A DNA stretch of 64,000 bases. It comes from an uncultured Flavobacteriaceae bacterium. Lineage in GTDB: Bacteria; Bacteroidota; Bacteroidia; Flavobacteriales; Flavobacteriaceae. Each line of letters begins with the position of its first letter. The first letter of the stretch is position 1. The DNA lies in assembly GCA_947500445.1 (NCBI GenBank), contig CANMSB010000003.1, forward strand, positions 186,001 to 250,000, read 5' to 3'. Below the pieces are notes generated by a model that did no database searches, was not told the DNA's origin, and worked only from the letters and a program-made list of their open reading frames with translations. Below, one piece after another: positions 1 through 10,000 of this stretch. The translations under genes were made by a program, and so were the position numbers.

Positions 1-2
1 AA

Positions 3-362
3 GTAGTGAATTTGGCGGTGAGCCAGGTCAACAACTGCGAGTATTGCTTGGCGGCCCATACAGCGATTGCAAAAATGAACGGTTTTACCGATGCCGAAAT
101 ATTGGAACTACGTTCCGGTAAGGCCACTTTTGACACTAAGTTGGATGCCTTGGCGAAACTTTCGAAAAATATTGTAGAGAATCGTGGAAGCACGGACGAG
201 GTGGTATTACAAGGCTTTTTTGAAGCGGGTTGGACAAAGGAGAATTTGGTGGATACCATTTCGTTGGTAGGGGACAAAACGATTTCGAACTACCTGCACA
301 AAACCACGTTGGTGCCAATCGACTTTCCGGCAGCGCCAATTTTGGAAGATACATTAGTGTAG
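3..362 (+). CDS. Carboxymuconolactone decarboxylase / AhpD-like protein, 5' end off the window
   Basis: The reading frame is open to the left edge, so the N-terminus is missing and the GTG at 6 is probably internal. The visible 119 residues begin with the hallmark CxxCxxxH motif (CEYCLAAH), the redox-active cysteine pair and following histidine of AhpD-like members of the CMD family. Such proteins usually act as small peroxidase or disulfide-exchange enzymes of about 150-190 residues in helical oligomers. The remaining sequence is an all-helical type ending shortly after LVPIDFP. The gene converges on the AraC regulator at 414, with a hairpin between them. The family call is firm; the substrate is unknown. 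Confidence 0.82.
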   Translation, partial: VVNLAVSQVNNCEYCLAAHTAIAKMNGFTDAEILELRSGKATFDTKLDALAKLSKNIVENRGSTDEVVLQGFFEAGWTKENLVDTISLVGDKTISNYLHKTTLVPIDFPAAPILEDTLV

Positions 363-387
363 TTCCCCCGATGCTTGCCCTTGCCAG

Positions 388-415
388 AAGCCCCGGACCG
401 TTGTTCGGGGCTTTT
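388..415 (+). terminator. Hairpin terminator between convergent genes
   Basis: A perfect 8-bp stem (AAGCCCCG at 388-395 with CGGGGCTT at 406-413), extendable by an A-T and a G-T pair, closes a short loop and is followed by TTTT. It lies about 26 nt after the CMD stop and touches the stop of the minus-strand AraC gene, so it could end transcripts from both directions. Confidence 0.7.
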
Positions 416-1259
416 ATGATAAGCGTTGTTTGTGTTTTTTTTTGAAGGTGGCCGGAGGTACTCCGGTCTGGTTCTTAAAAAATTTTGAAAAATGGGCCGC
501 TTCGTTAAAACCGAGTTCATAACCGATTTCCTCCGCTGTTTTATCGGAATAAAAAAGAAGCCTTTTCGCTTCCAGCATAATACGTTCGTTAATGATTTTT
601 AAAGGGGCCGAGTCGCCCGTTTTTTTGAAGAGGTTGGAAAGGGTCTTGGGCGATTTAAAAAGGAGTTCGGCATAATCGCTGACAGTATGTTTTTCCTTAA
701 AATGCTGTTCCACTAAAACATGGTATTGGCGAACCAGGTCGTATTGTGGCGTTTGCAAAGGTGTTGCATGCTGGTCTTTTTTTATCATACGGGTAGCTTT
801 GATCAACATTCGTTTGAGCAATACCCGCAACATTTCACCTTGAATGGCGTCCTTGGTCTCAAACTCTTCCCGAAACATAAAAAAGAGGGCCTCAAAGGAT
901 TTTATTTCCTTTTCCGAAAGACTTACCACCGGGGGCAGTGACGACCCGAAAAAGAGAAAACCGTAACACGATACTTCCTGATCGTGATCCCGGATGCAGT
1001 AAAACTCCCGATTAAAAACAATGGCGAGCAGCCCGGAACCTTTTGTAAGCTCCATAATATTCAAAGGCGTACAAAAAACGACCTGATTTTTTAGGAGTTC
1101 CATCCGGTATCCGTCCACAATAATGGTGGTATCCCTCTCTTTGGCCCATAAAATTTTATAAAAACCTTTCTTTTCAAGCAATTGCATGGAAGGTTCGCAG
1201 CTGAAATTGGTCAGGGTGAATACACTTTCTTCTTTAGGGCTAATGTAATCGAGTTTCAT
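414..1259 (-). CDS. AraC-family transcriptional regulator
   Basis: This is a DNA-binding regulator of 281 residues if it starts at the ATG at 1259 (MKLDYISPKEE); the frame is open to 1319, but the extra 20 residues look unlike a domain. The N-terminal ~180 residues would be the sensing domain. The C-terminal ~100 residues carry two helix-turn-helix units, the second with the typical AraC signature (EEIGYELGFNEAAHFSKFF followed by KNQTGVPPATF). It follows the PLP-dependent decarboxylase on the same strand with a ~200-bp gap, so it may regulate that gene, but this is only inferred from position. The effector is unknown. Confidence 0.85.
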   Translation of the reverse strand: MKLDYISPKEESVFTLTNFSCEPSMQLLEKKGFYKILWAKERDTTIIVDGYRMELLKNQVVFCTPLNIMELTKGSGLLAIVFNREFYCIRDHDQEVSCYGFLFFGSSLPPVVSLSEKEIKSFEALFFMFREEFETKDAIQGEMLRVLLKRMLIKATRMIKKDQHATPLQTPQYDLVRQYHVLVEQHFKEKHTVSDYAELLFKSPKTLSNLFKKTGDSAPLKIINERIMLEAKRLLFYSDKTAEEIGYELGFNEAAHFSKFFKNQTGVPPATFKKKHKQRLS

Positions 1260-1463
1260 CGCGTGGCTACCGTTTATAGTGTGCGGCAACCAGGGTTGCC
1301 GGCGTTTAAATTTTGGCAAAGTACTAAAAAAGGGAATTGGTGTACCCGAAGTACATGCCCTTGTGATGTTTTTAACAGTGGTAAGCGTTTTTCCATCGAA
1401 TCTGAAACTGTTCCAATAATACCTTGTTTCCCATGAATTGATTGGAATACGGTCGAAGTCCCA

Positions 1464-2876
1464 CTAGAAGGTCTTTCCGTTTTTCGTTTCCAGGGCGACC
1501 TCTTTCTTTGCTTTAACGAATGCCGCTATCGTTCGTTCGATATCCTTTTCCGTAGTGGCCCAAGAACAAACGCTCACCCGTATGACCGTTTTTTGTTGCC
1601 AAACGGATCCGCCTACCCAGCATTCACCGGATTCTTGAATACGACCAATGATGCTTTTGGTGGTGTCGTCACTTTCCGTTCCGACCAAAACTTGATTGAA
1701 AACGACCTCGTTGATGATTTTAAAACCGTTTTCGGCCAACCCTTCCGCTAGCTGTAGCGCCCTATGGTGAAAGTTTGTTACCATGGTATCGATACCGGAT
1801 GTACCGAGATATTTCATGGTCGCCCATAACTCAATGGCCCTCGAACGTTTGGATAGTTCGGTCGTATACAGCAATGGGTCGCGTTGATCGCTATAGAGGA
1901 TGTATTCTCCCGTGGCCTGTAGGGCACTGATCAGGGCATCGGGATAACGGCATAGGATAATACCCGAATCGTAAGGGGTGTTCAAGGTTTTGTGTCCGTC
2001 CACCGCCCATGATGATGCCTTTTGCATGCCCTTGGTCAGATAGGATAACGACTTTGACGCCGCGGCCCAAAGGCCAAAAGCGCCGTCAATATGGACCCAG
2101 GCACCCACCTCTTCGGCTTTTTGGCAAATGGCATCGAAATGATCAAAAGAACCGGTGTTTGCATTTCCCGCCTGTAACAGCACTAAACAACTGCTGTCCA
2201 AAGGGGGCATTTTTTCTAAAACCAGTCGCCCCTCCGCATCCGAAGGGAGCCATTCGATGTTTTTGTTTCCGTACCCCAGCATCGTCAAGGTTTTTTTTAC
2301 GCTGGCGTGCACCTGGTCGTGCGCCAAAATACGTAAGGGTGGCGCCCCGTTCAACCCCATTTCGTTGACGTCCCAACCCAAATTTTGAAGCAAATGGAAC
2401 CGTGCCGCGGCGATACCACATAAATTGGCCATTGACGTACCGCTAACAAAACCGGCAACGGTCTGTTTCGGAAGATCAAAAATATCCTTTAGCCAACGTT
2501 CGCAAACACTTTCCAATTTCGCATTTACGGGAGAGGTAAGATAGAGCCCCCCGCATTGGTCCCAAACATCGGCCAACCATTTTGCCCCTAACGAGACCGG
2601 TACGACCCCTCCGTTGACGAAGCCAAAATACCGCCCGGCAGTTTGTGCAATGGTTCCGGGGCCACCATACTCATGAAGTTGTTGTAAAACGGTTTTGGCC
2701 GCTACCGGTTCCACAGGTAGTGCCTCGTCAAAAATGTTCATGGCCTCTAGACTGGTCTTAGAGGGAAAAACGCGCATCTCCGGTACTTGGTCCATATACG
2801 CAAATGCATATGCCTTGGCCTGTTCAAAAAGTGTTTTGTCGGTCAATTCCCCAAACATTCTTTCCTGTAGTTCCAT
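1464..2876 (-). CDS. PLP-dependent group II-type decarboxylase
   Basis: A cytosolic fold-type I PLP enzyme of 470 residues, the usual length for aromatic-amino-acid/glutamate/tyrosine-type decarboxylases. The PLP lysine is K296 in the motif AVDGHKTLNTPYD. Upstream, HIDGAFG supplies the aspartate that contacts the pyridine nitrogen, and VSGTSMANLCG is the phosphate-binding region. It belongs to the broad aspartate aminotransferase superfamily branch often annotated only as pyridoxal-dependent decarboxylase; the amine produced cannot be told from sequence. The start MELQERMF at 2876 is the only good one. It is transcribed away from a hairpin-rich 290-bp gap and towards the AraC gene. Confidence 0.85.
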   Translation of the reverse strand: MELQERMFGELTDKTLFEQAKAYAFAYMDQVPEMRVFPSKTSLEAMNIFDEALPVEPVAAKTVLQQLHEYGGPGTIAQTAGRYFGFVNGGVVPVSLGAKWLADVWDQCGGLYLTSPVNAKLESVCERWLKDIFDLPKQTVAGFVSGTSMANLCGIAAARFHLLQNLGWDVNEMGLNGAPPLRILAHDQVHASVKKTLTMLGYGNKNIEWLPSDAEGRLVLEKMPPLDSSCLVLLQAGNANTGSFDHFDAICQKAEEVGAWVHIDGAFGLWAAASKSLSYLTKGMQKASSWAVDGHKTLNTPYDSGIILCRYPDALISALQATGEYILYSDQRDPLLYTTELSKRSRAIELWATMKYLGTSGIDTMVTNFHHRALQLAEGLAENGFKIINEVVFNQVLVGTESDDTTKSIIGRIQESGECWVGGSVWQQKTVIRVSVCSWATTEKDIERTIAAFVKAKKEVALETKNGKTF

Positions 2877-2949
2877 AGTGTTCTAACGTTTAAACGGGTG
2901 CTATCGAAAAAGCGGTGGTTTTACTCGATAATCGAGATTTAAAATGCTC

Positions 2950-2963
2950 CGACGCTTGCGTCG
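2950..2963. repeat. Short perfect palindrome in intergenic gap
   Basis: CGACGCTTGCGTCG is a perfect 14-bp palindrome in the ~290-bp gap upstream of the decarboxylase. Just to its right the gap also contains CTCGTGGGCTTGCCCCGAG, a GC-rich word with partial self-complementarity. These may be small dispersed intergenic repeats or transcript-end hairpins; no second copy was noticed in the window. Confidence 0.4.
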
Positions 2964-3046
2964 AAATCAATGGTAATTTTCGTTCTAATGTCTCGTGGGC
3001 TTGCCCCGAGGTTATTTGCTAAATCAAGAACGAAGGTATTTGTTTT

Positions 3047-3154
3047 TTATCCGATATCGCAATCACGTTCATCCTTGTTTCGGCCTTCAATTTTGCCTAT
3101 ACGGGACAATACTTCCTCTTTGGATATGTTCCCGTTCGGGTAGGTCTCCGCCAT
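3047..3154 (-). CDS. Possible small protein, 35 residues
   Basis: A short frame begins at ATG 3154 and is preceded on the minus strand by AAAGGA about 9 nt upstream, one of the few Shine-Dalgarno-like sequences in the window. It lies 13 nt after the stop of the 536-residue secreted protein, so it could be co-translated. The product is hydrophilic and charged (MAETYPNGNISKEEVLSRIG at the start) with no recognisable domain. It may also be a chance frame or the stump of a decayed gene. Confidence 0.28.
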   Translation of the reverse strand: MAETYPNGNISKEEVLSRIGKIEGRNKDERDCDIG

Positions 3155-3167
3155 ACCCAAGTGTCCT

Positions 3168-4778
3168 TTATTTTTTTTCCAAACGGATCGCCGTGACTTT
3201 CGTTTTGGTATCGATGGAAATGGGCTGTCCGTTTTGATCCAAAAGATAAAAGGTGCCCTCTTCCGTATATACTTCAATGACATCGCCATAACTATAATTG
3301 ATAAACACTTTTTCGGATAGTAATTTATGTTCGCCACTGCTCAATAGTTGTAAGCCATTTTTTTCGAGATGTTTGGCCCAAACGATTGCCGGGCATAGAA
3401 ATTGTATTTCCGAATAGGGTAGTTTTTGGTATGTTTTGTTTTCGGAATCCAAGGAATAGTATGTTTTTTCGTAATGCCGTTCACCATCTTTATAAAAGTA
3501 TACCTGGTGGCGATTGACGTTCATTGAGGCGTTTACAAATTTGACTTTAAAAGGGATGCTAAGTTGAAGGGCACCGGCCTTGTTCCTAAATTCTGTTTTG
3601 TCCTCTAATACAAGGTCATATAACTTTTTATCCGGAAGGCGATTGCGCAACATCGCGGAAAATGAGATGGAATCGCGACGGTTTTCCAAATAAAGGGTAA
3701 AGGAATCCACATTGCCCTCGACCGCTTGTTTGTTTACTACCTTTGAACGTAAATAGGCATTGGTACGTTTCAGCTCTAAATATTCAAGGGTACGGTAAAG
3801 CACTTGCCTATCTTGGATTCCCTTGGTACGGTCGGCTATCTTTTCCAGGCTGGCGAGCCGTTCATCATATTCCGCTATCGCAGTATTGTTGCTGTTATTT
3901 GACAAACCGAATTTCTCCTCCAAACGCTCTCCCTTTTTATTGTAATACGCCTCTTCAAGTACTTTTCCCTTGTAGAACATATAATAGTTATAGGGCAATT
4001 CGTAAGCGATAAAATTCGCATCCATTTGTAACAGCTTAACATCACCTTTTTGTACACCTATCTCCTTTTTGGTAAAATGAACGGTGTCCACCTTGGTGAG
4101 GTAGCGAATATCGAAGCGCATTTGAATACTATCCACATGTTTCATTTTTGGGACCGCCATAGGATTTAATGGAAAACTATACCCTTCAATTGGAATGGGA
4201 ACATTTTGCTCCTTTTCATGATGATAATATATCTTCTCAATGGTAAGATCTTGTTCGGAGTCGGAGTTTAAACGGTAAAAAGGATTTACTTGTGTTTCCG
4301 TACGCAACATAAAGACGGTGGCCCCATTGTTACGTACCACTGGCGCTAACAGGCTTTTTCCATCTTCAAAGGTTTGCCGAAAAAAGACGCCTGCCTGTAC
4401 GGTATCACGGTAATTTAAATGGTTCGTATTTACCAAATTGGGAAGGATGTTCTCTTTTATCAGGACTTGTTCTTCTGTTGCGGTGTATTTTTTGATGAGG
4501 GATGCAAAACGTTTTTCCTCATTATCGATGTTTTCCTGAAATCGCGAAAGTAATTCTTGTTTATTTTCTTTAAAATAGGTGACATTTTCGCTAAAAAGCT
4601 CATGAATTTCGGATACCGATAGTGAATCCAATTGGCGGTGCATCGTATCGATCTGGGCGACAAGGTAGGGGGCGGGACACCGCGATCGTTCCGTTTCTAC
4701 CATTTGCTCGGTAACCATTTGCCCGGCAACCGAAAACGACAACAGAAAAAGGAGAATATTTAAATTGGTTTTGATCAT
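3168..4778 (-). CDS. Exported protein of unknown function, 536 residues
   Basis: I do not recognise a family. The N-terminus MIKTNLNILLFLLSFSVAGQ is a clear Sec signal peptide, cleaved probably after VAGQ, with no lipobox cysteine, so the protein should reach the periplasm or beyond. The mature part begins with a charged, helical stretch (residues ~25-110, rich in E and K). It continues with mixed alpha/beta sequence containing many YY, FY and KDGER-type surface turns, and ends in short beta-rich segments (GDVIEVYTEEGTFYLLDQNG). It stands alone on the minus strand, ~200 bp downstream of the S41 peptidase start region, with no obvious partner. Confidence 0.75.
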   Translation of the reverse strand: MIKTNLNILLFLLSFSVAGQMVTEQMVETERSRCPAPYLVAQIDTMHRQLDSLSVSEIHELFSENVTYFKENKQELLSRFQENIDNEEKRFASLIKKYTATEEQVLIKENILPNLVNTNHLNYRDTVQAGVFFRQTFEDGKSLLAPVVRNNGATVFMLRTETQVNPFYRLNSDSEQDLTIEKIYYHHEKEQNVPIPIEGYSFPLNPMAVPKMKHVDSIQMRFDIRYLTKVDTVHFTKKEIGVQKGDVKLLQMDANFIAYELPYNYYMFYKGKVLEEAYYNKKGERLEEKFGLSNNSNNTAIAEYDERLASLEKIADRTKGIQDRQVLYRTLEYLELKRTNAYLRSKVVNKQAVEGNVDSFTLYLENRRDSISFSAMLRNRLPDKKLYDLVLEDKTEFRNKAGALQLSIPFKVKFVNASMNVNRHQVYFYKDGERHYEKTYYSLDSENKTYQKLPYSEIQFLCPAIVWAKHLEKNGLQLLSSGEHKLLSEKVFINYSYGDVIEVYTEEGTFYLLDQNGQPISIDTKTKVTAIRLEKK

Positions 4779-4984
4779 ATAACATTGCCTTTAGGAGCAC
4801 AGCTAATTTTTGAACAAAGGGGTATTCGGGATAAAACCGACCATCCCGATATGTTGTAAAATCAGTATTTCAAATAGGTATCTTTTCAATACTTATTTTG
4901 CCGTTCCCCTTATTACGAAGCGCAGGGATATTCAAAACAGTGAAAATATTTATGGTATCCCTTTAAAGCTTTAAAGTACGAAGT

Positions 4985-6406
4985 TTATTTTTTTTCCAAT
5001 GCCGCTATCGCCATCAAAATAGCCATTTTATCGGCCTCAAGATTATCGGCCACCTCGTGGAAAAAGGTTTGTCGGTCCCAAGCATACGGGACAGAGTAGG
5101 ATACCGGCACACCAATGTTTTCATAGGAGTTTCCATTTACATCCATATACACTTCGTTCGAAATGGCAAAATACCATCCGTTCGGAAGTTTTTTCTCAAG
5201 GGCAGTGGACAAAGCGCCCTGTGTAGGCGTACCGATTCTTTTGATATTGGGCAGGGCGATGGAACCGATTGCGAAGGCTTCGGCCGCACTTCCGGTCTGT
5301 TTGGAAGTAAGGACATAAACCGGTTTTTTATAGGGGTTTTCGGAGGCTTCCAAATATAAGGGTGCAGGATTGGTGTATCCTTCCCGGTGTTTGAGCTTGG
5401 TGGATACCACCTGCCGCTCGGTATCATTGAACCGTTTCAGTATTTCGAAGTTTACGGCATCTTGTCCGCCGCCATTGAACCTAAGGTCGACAACGATCGT
5501 TTTGGTACTTTTTAGGTCGGCCATCACCCGATCCATAATGCTGCGCACGGCGGTAACCTCAAGATCGATATAGCGGCCGGCGTCCATCTGATGAAAGGTT
5601 TCCACATAGGCATCAACAAATCCAAGAGAATCGATACGGGTTTTCGGAATGTCCAATTTGGCATAAAGCCACATGGCCTTTACCTGTATGTACCCGATAT
5701 CGTTGCCCATATCGCCCCATTTGAGCAACCAGGAATCTTTGGTCATGTCGGTAATAAGATGATGCGCTGCCACCTTATCGGCGACTTGAAAATCGCCAAG
5801 TTCGTTTACGGTTTCCTGCTCAATCTCTTCGATTGCCGCAATGGAGTCCAGCTGACGGGCTACCGATGCATCCGCTTCAATAAAACCATGGTTGTCGTGC
5901 AGTATCGCTAAGGTTTCCTCAATAACCTGATAAAGATAAAGATCGGTCGGGTTTTTGACCAGTTTTTGGCGTTGTTCCGTCACTATTTTCTTCCAGTTTA
6001 GTTGGTTGAGGTCCATGAAGGCATAGTGCTCTTTTACGGTTTCGGCAAACACATCAAAATTGTATAAGGGGTCTTGTTGCCGTTCTTTGGAAATATCCTC
6101 TTGGTCATACCCAATGGTATCCTCAGCGCGTACGAAGGTATAGGTCATCACTCCTTTTTTTAATAAAAGGGTATCGCCCATCAGTGTAATAGCGTCCATA
6201 AGTTCGGACAAGGGGGCTTCCTTGTTTAAAACGGTAGCGATAGGGGTGACGTCATAAAGCGAGTAAGAGGTGCTGTCGCGGATTTCAAGTGTCCAACCGG
6301 AGCCTATGGATTCCCAGGTGCCGTTCAGTGATGGGGATTTAGGGGTGGTCGGATTACAAGAGAGTATTAGCGTCAGCAACGATAGGGCGATCAAGAAGGG
6401 TTTCAT
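4985..6406 (-). CDS. S41-family (tail-specific-like) peptidase, lipoprotein
   Basis: A 473-residue secreted serine peptidase. The signal peptide ends in a lipobox (LILSC, Cys17), so it is probably anchored in a membrane facing the periplasm or cell surface. Residues ~25-90 form a small beta domain. Residues ~95-180 are the helical N-terminal S41 domain (LHDNHGFIE). The catalytic core has the nucleophile S373 in TGSAAEAFA and an upstream VVDLRFNGGG strand-turn typical of C-terminal processing/tricorn-like peptidases. I see no PDZ domain. These enzymes are usually housekeeping or nutrient peptidases in Bacteroidota. It is monocistronic, with no clear regulatory link. Confidence 0.85.
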   Translation of the reverse strand: MKPFLIALSLLTLILSCNPTTPKSPSLNGTWESIGSGWTLEIRDSTSYSLYDVTPIATVLNKEAPLSELMDAITLMGDTLLLKKGVMTYTFVRAEDTIGYDQEDISKERQQDPLYNFDVFAETVKEHYAFMDLNQLNWKKIVTEQRQKLVKNPTDLYLYQVIEETLAILHDNHGFIEADASVARQLDSIAAIEEIEQETVNELGDFQVADKVAAHHLITDMTKDSWLLKWGDMGNDIGYIQVKAMWLYAKLDIPKTRIDSLGFVDAYVETFHQMDAGRYIDLEVTAVRSIMDRVMADLKSTKTIVVDLRFNGGGQDAVNFEILKRFNDTERQVVSTKLKHREGYTNPAPLYLEASENPYKKPVYVLTSKQTGSAAEAFAIGSIALPNIKRIGTPTQGALSTALEKKLPNGWYFAISNEVYMDVNGNSYENIGVPVSYSVPYAWDRQTFFHEVADNLEADKMAILMAIAALEKK

Positions 6407-6445
6407 TTTCTGGTTTTAGATAAAGAGTATCCTGGTGGCAAACTG

Positions 6446-6607
6446 TTACAGTAGACCGGTAAATACAGGATCTATATGCCCAGTTTCGTTCTCCAGCGTT
6501 TCCGCAAGGGCAAGTTCTTTAACGTTGGCCTGTACTAGGGCCAAAATCTTAAAAACACATTTTGCCTTTGCTATATCAAAATCTTGTAAAAAGCATTGCA
6601 GTCCTAA
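6446..6607 (-). pseudogene. Decayed C-terminal fragment resembling an aldehyde dehydrogenase segment
   Basis: The minus strand is open for 53 codons ending at the TAA at 6446-6448, with an in-frame stop directly upstream and no start codon. It reads ...KILALVQANVKELALAE followed by TLENETG, which resembles the N-terminal helix of aldehyde dehydrogenases (I-x-x-L-x-x-x-x-E-L-A-x-x-E-T-L-x-N-G-K). The sequence then diverges to DPVFTGLL and stops. The rest of the 640-bp gap (6608-7046) has other broken coding-looking pieces on both strands, such as a 41-codon plus-strand frame at 6610-6735, but no intact gene. The match is from memory of the family. Confidence 0.35.
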
Positions 6608-7046
6608 TTATGGACCAACGCAATGTTCAACCTGTCGGACTTTTTGAGAAACACCTGCCCAATGCTGAGGGCGGGATTTTTCCGTTGGAAGATCATACCA
6701 TCTATGACAGCAATAAACAAATCATTGAACTATAGTTTACATGCAAAATGGGTTTCTGGAATTGTCTTTTTAGGATATGGTGTTCGAAAGGAGTATCCGC
6801 CCCCGCCTCCTTATATTTCGGGCCTACGTTTTCAAAAGAACGGATTATAGGCTTTTATCGGTATTCATGAGTGCATTGAATAGGACGTATGCGTATGACC
6901 TAAAATCGGTTTATGGTTTATAAGGACTAACGTTATCAGACAGAAAAGCTTAGGATATTTTCATTTTTTCGTATTTTGTAGGCAGTAACACCTTATGAGT
7001 GCGGTAATTAACTATATTCACAAAGTACTAGTCTAATATTTAAACC

Positions 7047-10000
7047 ATGTATAGCAGTCTCCTAGACCTTTTGAAACGTACCTACGTTTTTTTGCCCGTT
7101 ATTTTTATGATGGCAAGCTGCGGGGTCGATAAGCCAAAGGAGGTAGTGTTGGCCGAAAGCGACCTGCCCGAAGTCATCGATTTCAATTACCATATAAAGC
7201 CTATTTTGTCCGATCGCTGTTATGTCTGTCATGGGCCCGACAAGAACAATCAAAAGGCCGATTTAAGATTGGACAATGCGGAAGGGGCCTATGCGGCCTT
7301 AAGCTCCGGTTCGGGTGTTGCCATAGCGCCGGGGAACCTGGGTAAAAGTGAGGTCTATCATCGTATGGTCACCGAAGATCCCTATCGATTGATGCCGCCC
7401 CCGGAGTCCAATTTGGTCTTGAGTGCCGAAGAGATCGCCTACATCACAAAATGGATCGAACAAGGGGCGGAATACAAACCGCACTGGGCATTTACAAAAC
7501 CTGAAAAAAGTGAAGTACCCGAGGCCGGGGAAGGTTGGGCCAACAATACTATAGATCGTTTTGTAGCGGCTAAATTGGAAGAAAAGGACATTGCCCCTTC
7601 CGAAATGTCGGAACGGGAAGTACTGGTCCGTCGGTTGTTTTTTGATCTGACCGGTCTTCCTCCCGCTATTGAGGAGGTAGAACGGATTATTAACGATGAC
7701 GACCCCGAGTATTATTCCAAATTGGTGGACAAACTTTTGGCTTCGTCCGCCTATGGCGAACGAATGGCTTCCCACTGGTTGGATGTGGCGCGTTTTGCTG
7801 ATAGCGAGGGGTATTTGGACGATTTTCACCATGAGATGTGGCCTTACAGGGACTGGGTAATCAATGCCTACAACAAGAACTTGCCCTATGATGATTTTGT
7901 GCTTTGGCAGGTCGGTGGGGACCAAATACCAAATGCCCGGCCGGAGCAACGTTTGGCCACGGCCTTTAACCGTTTACACAAACAAAATTCCGAGGGGGGC
8001 GCGATTGCAGAAGAATTTCGGGTAGACTATGTATCCGATCGTACGAATACCGTCGGTGCCGCTTTTATGGGGCTCACCGTTGCCTGTGCGCGCTGTCACG
8101 ACCATAAGTACGACCCCATATCCCAAAAAAACTATTTTGAGCTCTTCGGATTCTTTAATAGCACCGTAGAAATGGGGAACGGCATGTTTGCTCAGAACAG
8201 TATCGAAAATGGGCAGGGTATCGCACCGGAACGGTCCATGAACGCAGGCCCGGTAATGCCCGTCCCCGATGAAGATATTTCCAAAATAAGAGATTTTATC
8301 GCCAGAGAGGCGGAGGCCAAGTCCTCCGAAATCGAAAAACGAATAAAAGCGGTAAGCGAACAAGCCGCCAGCTGGGCAGGCTCCGATCCTTCCCCCAGCG
8401 TTTTGGAAAAGGCAGTCGACCAAGCTACCGTAGTCAACCTGACCTTCGAACAGGCTGCCAACGGTGTTTGTAAAGATCTTGCGAAAGGTTCCAAAAATGC
8501 GACCTATAAGGGACATGAAATTGTTCCTGGTAAAAAAGGGTCCGCGCTGGAGTATAAGGAGGGCCAGTTGGTCGCTGACGGCAGCAGGGTCAGTTTTGAA
8601 AGGGTCGACCCCTTTACCGTAAGCTTTTGGATAAAGGTACCAGAAGAATTTGATGAGGCCCGTGTGCTTTTTAATGGCAATAGCCGTAACCAAGGTTATC
8701 GAGGATGGGAGGTTGTACTCGACAGTACCCGGGTATCGTTCCGTTTGAACCATGCCTATCCTTTTCAATCGCTAACGGTGCGAATGAAAGAGGCACTTCC
8801 CCTTAACGAATGGCAACATTTCACTTGGACATACGATGGCTCCAGCAATGCGGAACGGATGAAAGTGTACCGTGACGGGCAATCGATGGACGTGGATGTC
8901 CTTAGAAACCATATCTATAGATCTACGAAACCATATGCCGACTCCGATGCTTTGTTGTATGAACACTACAATGGTCTCGTTTTGGGTGCCAGCCACTATG
9001 ATAAGGGATTTAGTAAAGGATTTATAGATGAACTTCGGATACTGAACAAAGAAGGCGGAGCGCTTTTTGCGCAATATTTGTTCGATGAGGCAAAGGGAAA
9101 AAAAGCCTTTGAAACGGCCGTATCCCAAAAATCGAAGGCCCTGGACGAGTTTTATGCCCTTCACATGAGCGACGAGTTGCAAACGGAACGGGAGTCGCTG
9201 CGACAGATCCGCCTGCGCGATGTGCAAACGATAGACACCATACAGGAAATTATGGTAATGGGCGATTATGAACAGGAACGTCCCACCTATATTTTGGATC
9301 GTGGTGCCTACGACTCGCCCACCGAGCAGGTATCCCGTGATGTTCCCGAGTCCATTTTACCATGGCCGGAAGACCTTCCTAAAAACAGGTATGGATTGGG
9401 AAAATGGCTGACCCATGAGGAAAATCCACTTACCGCCAGGGTAGCGGTCAACCAAATGTGGTATCTGATGTTCGGCCGTGGACTTGTGGAAACCAACGAG
9501 GATTTTGGAAATCAAGGAGCACTGCCCACCCATCCTGAACTGTTGGACTGGCTTGCGGTGGATTTTATCGAAAACGGATGGAACGTTAAACGACTGATCA
9601 AACAAATGGTTACCTCGGCAACCTATAAACAATCCTCTAAGGTCCGTAACGATTTACAAGAAATCGACCCTGATAACAAATTGCTGGCAAGAAGTCCGCG
9701 CTATCGACGGTCCGCCGAAATGGTACGGGACAATGTTCTTGCCGCCAGCGGACTTTTAAAAGAGGAAATAGGAGGGAAGTCCGTTTTTCCCTACCAGCCT
9801 GATGGTCTATGGAGGGAAACGATCTCGCACTCCTTCTTCCCCGGATACGAAATCGATTATGATGAGGGGCTTTACCGACGTAGCCTATATACCTTTTGGA
9901 AGCGCAATGCCCCGGCACCGAGCATGCTGGTCTTTGATGCGGCCAACCGCAGTGAGTGTCAGGTAAAACGGTTGCGGAGCAACACTCCTTTACAAGCATT

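Noticed and set aside
3047-3337. 96-codon minus-strand frame overlapping the end of the 536-residue secreted protein
   Set aside because: It overlaps a well-supported gene on the same strand in another frame; only the last 35 codons, with their own ATG and Shine-Dalgarno-like sequence, could be real and are listed separately at low confidence.
7299-8768. Long antisense frames (216 and 264 codons) inside the cytochrome/DUF1553 gene
   Set aside because: They are mirror frames of a gene with clear domains on the plus strand and show no domain of their own.
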